Shown here piece by piece: positions 58,509 through 64,000 of a DNA stretch of 64,000 nucleotides (its first letter is position 1; each line of letters opens with the position of its first letter). Origin of the DNA: Ilumatobacteraceae bacterium (lineage in GTDB: Bacteria > Actinomycetota > Acidimicrobiia > Acidimicrobiales > Ilumatobacteraceae); the NCBI GenBank assembly GCA_022843125.1, contig JALHOG010000012.1, positions 1-64,000 of the forward strand, given 5' to 3'. Made by a program: the position numbers and the translations under genes. Below the pieces are notes generated by a model. That model was not told the origin of the DNA, ran no database searches, and worked only from the letters and a program-made list of their open reading frames with translations.

Positions 58509-58939
58509 ACATCGTCGACGCCAACGTCCTGCTCTACGCGGTCAACGTCGATGCCGCTCGGCACGCCGAATCGAAGGCGTGGCTCGACGGAGCGCTCCGG
58601 GGCGGAGCGACCGTGGGTTTCGCCTGGGTGGCTGTGCTGGCGTTCGTGCGGCTCGCGACGAAGGCTGCGGTCTTCCCGCACCCGCTCACCGCCGAGGAGG
58701 CGTTCGACGTGGTCGACGCCTGGCTGTCGCAGCCCGCTGCAGTGGTGGTCGAACCCACGGCGCAGCACACCCGACTCGTGCGCTCGCTCCTCGCCGGTGC
58801 CGGCACGGCCGGACACCTCGTGAACGATGCCCACCTGGCGGCGCTGTCGATCGAGCACCGCGGATCGGTCGTGAGCTACGACACCGACTTCGGGCGCTTC
58901 GCCGGCGTCACGTGGCGGCAACCAGCGGCCGCTTCCTGA
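58505..58939 (+). CDS. vapC: VapC-like PIN-domain ribonuclease toxin
   Basis: A 144-residue PIN nuclease. Acidic site residues are visible in MNIVDANVLLYAVN (Asp5), LTAEEAFDVVDAWL, LVNDAHLAALSIEH and VVSYDTDFGRFAGV. It is expected to cleave tRNA or rRNA when freed from VapB. Start GTG 58505 overlaps the antitoxin stop. Confidence 0.9.
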   Translation: MNIVDANVLLYAVNVDAARHAESKAWLDGALRGGATVGFAWVAVLAFVRLATKAAVFPHPLTAEEAFDVVDAWLSQPAAVVVEPTAQHTRLVRSLLAGAGTAGHLVNDAHLAALSIEHRGSVVSYDTDFGRFAGVTWRQPAAAS

Positions 58940-58990
58940 CGCCGCGCTCCGGTGGTGATGGGCCGGGTCGGCTCCGCGAACATGTGCGCC

Positions 58991-59947
58991 ATGAGCGACC
59001 TCGACGTGTCCCGGTTGATCGATCCCGAAGTGATCGCAGTGCTCGCGGAGATGCCCGTCGACATCGGCGCACTGCTGGGTGGCCTCACCGACGATGCGCT
59101 GCCCGGTGTGCGTGAGCTGTTCGCACAGATGCCGGTGCCGGAGCTGTCGGAGGCGGTCGAGCGCACCGACCACGTGGTCGACGAATCGACGGGTGTGTCG
59201 GTGCGGGTGCACCGCCCCACGGAGGTCGACGGTGACCTGCCGTGTCTGTACTGGATGCACGGAGGTGGGCTGGTGCTCGGGTCGAATGCGGGTGACGACG
59301 CCCGATTCGACCGGTGGTGTCAGCTGTTCGGGATCGTCGGTGTGTCCGTCGAGTACCGGCTCGCGCCCGAGACGCCGTACCCGGGGCCGCTCGACGACTG
59401 CTATGCGGGTCTCGCCTGGGTCCACGAGCACGCCGCCGAACTCGGCGTCGACCGCGGGTCGATCGGCATCGGCGGCGCGAGCGCCGGTGGTGGGCTGGCG
59501 GCCGGCCTCGCCCTACTCGCCCGCGATCGCGGTGCGCTGCGCATCCCGTACCAGTTGCTCATCTACCCGATGATCGACGATCGGCAGATCACGCCGTCGA
59601 GCGGTTGGAACGATCCGGTCTGGCCGCCGTCGGCCAACACGTACGGCTGGACGGCGTACCTCGGTGCGGCCAAGGGCAGCCCTGACGTACCTCCGTACGC
59701 GGCTCCAGCTCGTTCGACCGACCTGCGCGGCCTCCCGCCCACGTTGATCAGCGTCGGCGCGATCGACGGGTTCTCCGACGAAGACATCGACTACGCGGTT
59801 CGGCTTCGCCACGCCGGTGTGCCGGTCGAGCTGCACGTGTACCCGGGGGCGCCGCACGGCTTCGACAGCCTCGCCGCGACCTCGCTGGTGGCCCAGCGCG
59901 CCAACGCCGACATGGAGCGGTGGCTCGGTTCGCAGCTCGCCCGCTGA
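58991..59947 (+). CDS. HSL-family alpha/beta hydrolase (esterase)
   Basis: A 318-residue carboxylesterase of the hormone-sensitive lipase family. It has the oxyanion motif YWMHGGGLVLG, nucleophile Ser in IGGASAGGGLAAG, Asp in SVGAIDGFSDE and His in PGAPHGFDSLA. SVEYRLAPETPYPGPLDD is diagnostic of the family. Substrate unknown; short-chain acyl esters are likely. ATG 58991 is the most natural start (MSDLDVSRLID). Confidence 0.92.
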   Translation: MSDLDVSRLIDPEVIAVLAEMPVDIGALLGGLTDDALPGVRELFAQMPVPELSEAVERTDHVVDESTGVSVRVHRPTEVDGDLPCLYWMHGGGLVLGSNAGDDARFDRWCQLFGIVGVSVEYRLAPETPYPGPLDDCYAGLAWVHEHAAELGVDRGSIGIGGASAGGGLAAGLALLARDRGALRIPYQLLIYPMIDDRQITPSSGWNDPVWPPSANTYGWTAYLGAAKGSPDVPPYAAPARSTDLRGLPPTLISVGAIDGFSDEDIDYAVRLRHAGVPVELHVYPGAPHGFDSLAATSLVAQRANADMERWLGSQLAR

Positions 59948-59979
59948 ACGGCGGCGGTGCCGCGTGACGCGACGCCGTG

Positions 59980-61059
59980 TCACGTGGTGACGAAGCCGGC
60001 GAACCTCGTGGTGAGGTACTCGAGGAAGGCAGGGGAGACGCCCTCAGCGGTGAGCACGTCCGGTGTCGCAGGCGGGCGCCGGGGCTGGAAGCCGGGGTCG
60101 GCGGCGAGACGCTTCGGGTAGTCGTGATGAAGGATGCCGACGCGCCCGAGCGTCGCGATGTCGACGCCGCGATCGAGCACCTCTCGGATGTCGGACGGCT
60201 CGTACACCTGGCCGGCGACGGCGAGTCGCACCGGGCCGCGCTCGATTCGTGCGAAGACATCGAGCAGTGGCTGGCCCTCCAGCGCGCCGTCGGCGGCAAC
60301 GCGGTGAACGTCCCACAGTGACATGTCGATGAGGTCGATGTCGCCCGTGTCGACGAGGCGCGCGAACACCTCCACCATCTCCTCGGTGACGATGCCGAAT
60401 CGGTCCGGCGAGAGGCGCACGGCGAGTGCGAGGTCGGGGCCGCACTCGGCGCGGATGCCGGCGACGATGTCGAACAGCAGCCGGCTGCGATCGTCGAGCG
60501 AGCCCCCGTACCGATCGGTGCGGCGGTTGATCTCGGGTGCGAGGAACTGGCCGATGAGATAGCCGTGCGCGCCGTGGATCTCGACGCCGCGGAATCCGGC
60601 GAGCTCGGCGCGGCGCGCGGCAGCGACGAAGTCGGCGGTGACATGCACCACCTCGTCGGTGGTGAGGGCGCGAGCGCCGGTCTTCGGGTCGTCACTCGCG
60701 CAGACGGGTTGCTGGCCGATCAGGTCCGCCGGAGCGCGCATCCCGGCGTGGTGCAGCTGTATGTAGGACACGGTGCCGGTTGCGTTGAGGGCGCCTGCGA
60801 GCTGGGTGAGGCCAGGGACGTGCTCGGCGCCGAAGATGCCGAGCTGCCCGGGGAACCCCTGACCGTTCGCCTGGACGTAGGAGGCGCACGTCATCGTCAG
60901 GCCGAACCCTCCCTCGGCGCGCATCGTGAGCCAGCGGTGCTCCTCGTCGGAGATGGTGCCGTCGGTGTGGCTCTGGCAGTTCGTCAGCGGGGCGAGCATC
61001 AGCCGGTTCGGCATCGCCGGACCGTGGTTGAAGGTGAGGGGATCGAACGGTGATGTCAC
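59980..61059 (-). CDS. NADH:flavin oxidoreductase (old yellow enzyme family)
   Basis: A 359-residue FMN TIM-barrel enzyme. It has NRLMLAPLTNCQSHTDGT, QLHHAGMRAP, FRGVEIHGAHGYLIGQFLAP with the substrate-binding His pair, INRRTDRYGGSL, and DIATLGRVGILHHDYPKRL. It reduces activated C=C bonds with NAD(P)H; the physiological substrate is unknown. It is convergent with the esterase gene and followed, on the other strand, by tRNA-Leu. Confidence 0.92.
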   Translation of the reverse strand: MTSPFDPLTFNHGPAMPNRLMLAPLTNCQSHTDGTISDEEHRWLTMRAEGGFGLTMTCASYVQANGQGFPGQLGIFGAEHVPGLTQLAGALNATGTVSYIQLHHAGMRAPADLIGQQPVCASDDPKTGARALTTDEVVHVTADFVAAARRAELAGFRGVEIHGAHGYLIGQFLAPEINRRTDRYGGSLDDRSRLLFDIVAGIRAECGPDLALAVRLSPDRFGIVTEEMVEVFARLVDTGDIDLIDMSLWDVHRVAADGALEGQPLLDVFARIERGPVRLAVAGQVYEPSDIREVLDRGVDIATLGRVGILHHDYPKRLAADPGFQPRRPPATPDVLTAEGVSPAFLEYLTTRFAGFVTT

Positions 61060-61141
61060 GTCCTGACACTGTCAGAACGACGAGGAGCGGGCGTGGAGTG
61101 CGTCTCGGCGACCCTGACGCCGCCGGATACGGTGACGCCAG

Positions 61142-61228
61142 GCCCGGGTGGTGGAATTGGCAGACACGGGGGGCTTAAACCCCCCTCTCCGTAAGGAGGT
61201 ATGGGTTCGAGTCCCATCCCGGGCACCA
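61142..61228 (+). tRNA. tRNA-Leu(TAA)
   Basis: The acceptor stem GCCCGGG pairs with CCCGGGC, followed by A and an encoded CCA. The anticodon arm is GGGGG-CTTAAAC-CCCCC with TAA at positions 34-36. A long variable arm (TCTCCGTAAGGAGG) and T-loop TTCGAGT within ATGGG/CCCAT identify a class II leucine tRNA. It reads UUA codons, which are rare in this GC-rich genome. It could serve as an attachment site, but no repeat of its 3' end is seen in the window. Confidence 0.95.
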
Positions 61229-61260
61229 CAAGGCGCAGGTCAGGATGGGAATCGGAGCAC

Positions 61261-61334
61261 GTCGTGGCGGGAGGGACTCGAACCCCCACCTGCTCATGAA
61301 CGGTGAGAACCGGACGACGTCGGCCCGCTACGAC
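61261..61334 (-). pseudogene. tRNA-like remnant
   Basis: On the minus strand, GGGGG-TTCGAGT-CCCTC forms a good T-arm. The following CCGCCACGAC can pair with GTCGTAGCGG upstream, one mismatch, like an acceptor stem. The part between is too short and lacks a D-loop GG and a clear anticodon arm. It is probably a decayed tRNA or a tRNA fragment left by recombination next to the intact tRNA-Leu. Confidence 0.3.
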
Positions 61335-61588
61335 CACACCGTTGGCGCGGCGCTCCGCGAATCATGTGTGAGATTCCTCGGGGCGTCCGCCGACAACCGA
61401 TCGTCGTTGTCCGAGTTGTTGTCTACGTCGAGGTTCTTCCTCGTACTACTTGGGAGTAGGTCGGGTCGATCGCTGATGGGGTGAACTACCCACCCAGGCG
61501 AGGTGCCAGGAGACCTACTGTTCTCGCATCGGAGGAGGTCCCTCGCGCCGCAACGGGTGCGAGCGAACGAGTGGGGAGCGAGGGGTTT
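61335..61588. other. leader region of the histidine-kinase gene
   Basis: Between the tRNA-like remnant and the kinase start. The kinase frame is open back to GTG 61481, but the codons before 61589 encode Arg/Ser-rich sequence without a domain. I see no clear promoter box or terminator. Confidence 0.4.
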
Positions 61589-62689
61589 GTGTCTGAGGAG
61601 TCGCGGAGTCCGGGAGCTACGGCCAATCGGCCCGATCTGAGCTGTGGTTCCGAGCGGGTTCCCGTGAGCACAGGAAACGGGCTGCCCTGCGAAGTCGCGT
61701 GGGATGTCCTTCGATCGACCTCGAACCCGGTGTGGCTCGTTGATCACGTCGGTGCGCTCTTGTGGGCGAATCATGCTGCGTCGAGCTATCTCGGACTGGA
61801 CGGCGGGGATGTCGCGTCGAAGAATCTGTTCGAGTGTCTTCCCAGGGACAAGGCGCAACATCGGCGTCTGATGTTGAACGCTGCGCGACGAACGAATGAG
61901 TCGGTCGAGTTCGTGGACTTCCATCAGCGGTGGTGGCAGGTGAGTATCCGTCCGACTGACCATCGCGACGTGTTCGTGTTCTGGCAGCGCGACATCGGCC
62001 GACAGTTGCAGGCCGAGGAGGATCTGCGGCGATCGTTGATGCGCGCCGTCACGATCCAGGAAGATGAGCGGCGGCGCATCTCGCGCGACCTGCACGACGA
62101 AACCGGTCAGGCGATCACGGGGCTGATCCTGGAGCTGAGGGAGTTGTCGCGGCAACTCGACGACGGTGACTTGCGGCAGCGAGCCGATCGCGCTGCAGCG
62201 ATGGCGACGAGTCTGATGAAGCAGACGAGAGGGCTGTTGCATCAGTTGAATCCGCCGTCGTTGAAGTCGAAGTCGCTCGTGGCAGCGATGCAGGACTATT
62301 GCGCCCTGTTCTCGGAGCGGACGGGAGTTCGTGTGGTGTTCGACGGAGCGGCCGCGCCGCTGCCCTCGTCCGATGACCGTTCCACCACCCTGTACCGGCT
62401 GTTGCAGGAGAGCCTGACCAACGTCGCGAGGCACTCGAACGCGTCGAAGGCGTGGGTGTCGCTCGCTGCCGATGACGGCGAGGTGACGATCTCGGTCGAA
62501 GACGACGGCGTCGGAGTCGACGGCGACATCGTCGAGGGCGGAGGGCTCCGAGGTATCCGTGAGCGTTTCGCACTGCTCGACGGACACGTCGAGGTTCATG
62601 TCGGAAGCGGACGTGGCGTCCGGATCGACGGGTCGATCCCGACGATGCCGCCGGCAGCACGGCTCGACCGTGAGGAGAGTCCACTGTGA
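61589..62689 (+). CDS. NarL-family sensor histidine kinase with PAS domain
   Basis: About 366 residues from GTG 61589 (GTG 61481 would add 36). No membrane segment, so it is a cytosolic sensor. A PAS domain spans about residues 35-150 (NPVWLVDHVGALLWANHAAS, FHQRWWQVSIRPTDHRDVFV). The HisKA_3 dimerisation helix is IQEDERRRISRDLHDETGQA, with phospho-acceptor His in LHDE. The ATPase has LLQESLTNVARHSNAS, VEDDGVGVD and GLRGIRERFALLDG. The stop overlaps the regulator start (GTGA), so they form one operon. Confidence 0.9.
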   Translation: MSEESRSPGATANRPDLSCGSERVPVSTGNGLPCEVAWDVLRSTSNPVWLVDHVGALLWANHAASSYLGLDGGDVASKNLFECLPRDKAQHRRLMLNAARRTNESVEFVDFHQRWWQVSIRPTDHRDVFVFWQRDIGRQLQAEEDLRRSLMRAVTIQEDERRRISRDLHDETGQAITGLILELRELSRQLDDGDLRQRADRAAAMATSLMKQTRGLLHQLNPPSLKSKSLVAAMQDYCALFSERTGVRVVFDGAAAPLPSSDDRSTTLYRLLQESLTNVARHSNASKAWVSLAADDGEVTISVEDDGVGVDGDIVEGGGLRGIRERFALLDGHVEVHVGSGRGVRIDGSIPTMPPAARLDREESPL

Positions 62690-63339
62690 TTCGCATTGCG
62701 GTGGTCGACGATCACCTGATCGTGCGGGACGGCATCGGCCGCTTGTTGGCGAGCGAGGAGGGGTTCGAAGTCGTCGCCCAGGGCGACGATGGAAGTTCGG
62801 TCGACGCGATCATCGCCACATCGAAGCCCGATGTCTTGGTGCTCGACGTCTCGATGCCACATCAAGGCGGGCTCGAAGTCCTCGAGGCGTTGGCGGGGAG
62901 GGCTGACTCGCCGGCCGTGGTGGTGTTGTCGATGCAGGACGACCTCGCCGTGGTGGAGCGCTCGCTGGCATTGGGAGCAAGGGGCTACGTGTTGAAGCAA
63001 GCGGTGAGCGACGAACTCGTCGCTGCGGTCCGCGGTGCGCATCGAGGGAGCATCTACCTGTGCTCCGAAGTCGCATCGGCATTTCGTCGGAGCCCTTCGG
63101 CGACGGAGCCGTCACTGCTCGAACAGCTCTCGCCTCGCGAGCGTGAAGTTGCGCAGCTGATCGTCAGGGGACTGTCGACGAAGCAGATCGCTCTGCTGTT
63201 CCACACGAGTTTGAAGACGGTCCAGAAGCAGCGACAGGCGGCGATGCGCAAGTTCGACACGCCGAACACGGCGACGTTCGTTCGACGGTGTATGGAGATC
63301 GGCATCGACGGAACGGGCGACCCGCATCATGTCAAGTAG
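62686..63339 (+). CDS. NarL/FixJ-family response regulator
   Basis: A 217-residue regulator. The receiver domain has the acidic pair in VVDDHLIVRDG, phospho-Asp in VLVLDVSMPHQGG and Lys in GYVLKQAV. The LuxR-type helix-turn-helix is LSPREREVAQLIVRGLSTKQ followed by SLKTVQKQRQAAMRKF. It is activated by the preceding kinase. Its last codons overlap the kinase-family gene that follows by 11 nt, hinting that the sugar kinase is regulated together with it. Confidence 0.94.
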   Translation: MIRIAVVDDHLIVRDGIGRLLASEEGFEVVAQGDDGSSVDAIIATSKPDVLVLDVSMPHQGGLEVLEALAGRADSPAVVVLSMQDDLAVVERSLALGARGYVLKQAVSDELVAAVRGAHRGSIYLCSEVASAFRRSPSATEPSLLEQLSPREREVAQLIVRGLSTKQIALLFHTSLKTVQKQRQAAMRKFDTPNTATFVRRCMEIGIDGTGDPHHVK

Positions 63340-64000
63340 GTACGTCCTCGGCATCGATCAAGGGACGACGTACACCAAGGTCGTGGTCGTCGCGGACGAC
63401 GGAACGGTGGTCGCTCGATCGCACCGCCACGTCACCCGTCACTTTCCTCGTCGAGGTTGGGTCGAACAGAACGCGAACGAGATCTGGACGACTGTTGTCG
63501 ACGGCGTTCACTCCGCGCTTGCCGACGCACGGGTGTCGGTGTCGCAACTCGAGGCGATCGGCCTGTGTGCGCAGATGGGAACGGCGGTCGTGTGGAACCG
63601 GGCGATGCGCAGCACTGTCGGTCGTGCGTTGAGTTGGCAGGACAACCGGACCCGCGAGATGTGCGAGGGGCTCAACCAAGCCCATCTCGACCACGTTCAG
63701 TCGCTCACGGCGAGCCCGTTCGTGACCAACAGCACCGGGCCGAAGATCCGTTGGTTGTTGGACAACGACTTCGCCGTGCAGTCCGGTGTCGCACAGGGGT
63801 CGGTCGTCGCCGGCCCGGTGAGCTCGTGGCTGCTCGCGAATCTGTCTGGCGGGAGGATCTTCGCCGCGGACTATTCGAGTGCGGCGACGACCCAGCTCGT
63901 CGATCTTCGGACGCTGACGTACCACGAGGAGTTGCTGTCGCTGTTGGGCATCCCTCGGCAAGTCCTTCCGGATGTGCGGCCTGCCGGCGACATCTACGGA
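63329..64000 (+). CDS. FGGY-family carbohydrate kinase (3' end outside window)
   Basis: The frame is open from ATG 63329 to the window end, 224 codons. The N-terminus YVLGIDQGTTYTKVVVVADD is the phosphate-1 motif of FGGY kinases, and RHFPRRGWVEQNANEIW, LSWQDNRTREM and TGPKIRWLLDN match glycerol/xylulose-kinase-type enzymes. GIDQGTT and WQDNRT lean toward glycerol kinase, but specificity needs the missing C-terminal half. It overlaps the response-regulator stop by 11 nt. Confidence 0.88.
   Translation, partial: MSSRYVLGIDQGTTYTKVVVVADDGTVVARSHRHVTRHFPRRGWVEQNANEIWTTVVDGVHSALADARVSVSQLEAIGLCAQMGTAVVWNRAMRSTVGRALSWQDNRTREMCEGLNQAHLDHVQSLTASPFVTNSTGPKIRWLLDNDFAVQSGVAQGSVVAGPVSSWLLANLSGGRIFAADYSSAATTQLVDLRTLTYHEELLSLLGIPRQVLPDVRPAGDIYG

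Noticed and set aside
61142-61228. tRNA-Leu as the attachment site of the satellite
   Set aside because: It is 7 kb outside the element and no copy of its 3' end occurs near the integrase, whereas the bL37 start repeat fits both ends.
61056-61337. Minus-strand 93-codon frame and the plus frame at 61245-61484 with GGRDSNPH
   Set aside because: Both are translations across the tRNA gene and its remnant, a well-known annotation artefact.

Overview
The window is high-GC, densely packed DNA with many GTG starts and ATGA/GTGA gene overlaps. It carries a DUF222/13E12-type HNH gene, a bL37 ribosomal-protein gene, DUF1918, EcsC and other actinobacterial families. At least eight genes have a TANNNT -10 box placed only 6-8 nt before the start codon, which fits leaderless transcription. 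I infer an actinobacterium, plausibly of the Acidimicrobiia (Ilumatobacter-like). No 16S gene is present, so the genus is a guess.

Region 1 (1-8.8 kb) is accessory DNA. It holds a cut-off DUF222-HNH gene, a 1,172-residue SIR2-like putative anti-phage NADase, a broken tyrosine recombinase (one frameshift plus one amber codon), a DUF3800 protein and an AAA ATPase with a TOPRIM-like tail. It looks like a decayed defence island. Region 2 (8.9-13.4 kb) has a carotenoid oxygenase with a small partner gene facing a TetR regulator across two operator palindromes, then DUF1918, Hsp20 and an amino-acid permease. Region 3 (13.5-18.7 kb) is a putative signalling or conflict module: ECF sigma factor, a coupled unknown, a subtilisin with an NPFPST tandem-repeat linker, and a TPR-CHAT caspase-like protease whose 5' end overlaps that of the subtilisin gene.

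Region 4 (18.8-43.8 kb) is mostly core metabolism: PhyH dioxygenase, Nei-type glycosylase, acyl-CoA synthetase, leuS, an RsbW-like kinase with a truncated STAS partner, SDR, a trans-sulfuration PLP enzyme, HisN-like phosphatase, dxs, EcsC, a ThDP enzyme, lipoprotein and thioesterase, TldD/TldE, fasciclin, sulfatase, ychF, thioredoxin and a PolX-like PHP protein. Conspicuous intergenic palindromes occur here.

Region 5 (43.87-54.05 kb) is a 10.2-kb integrated element. It encodes a tyrosine integrase, small Cys-rich proteins, a RepA-like ATPase, and HK97-type capsid, portal, prohead protease, HNH and large terminase genes, but no tail, tape-measure, connector or lysis genes. It resembles capsid-forming phage satellites and the phiRv1/phiRv2 elements of Mycobacterium tuberculosis. 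Its ends carry a 15-bp imperfect repeat covering the first codons of the bL37 gene. The element therefore appears to sit at the 5' end of bL37 and to supply a replacement promoter for it.

Region 6 (54.1-64 kb) has a prolyl oligopeptidase-family protease, a VOC protein, a RecB-like nuclease, a VapBC pair, an HSL-type esterase, an old-yellow-enzyme-family oxidoreductase, tRNA-Leu(TAA), a NarL-family two-component system and the start of an FGGY sugar kinase.
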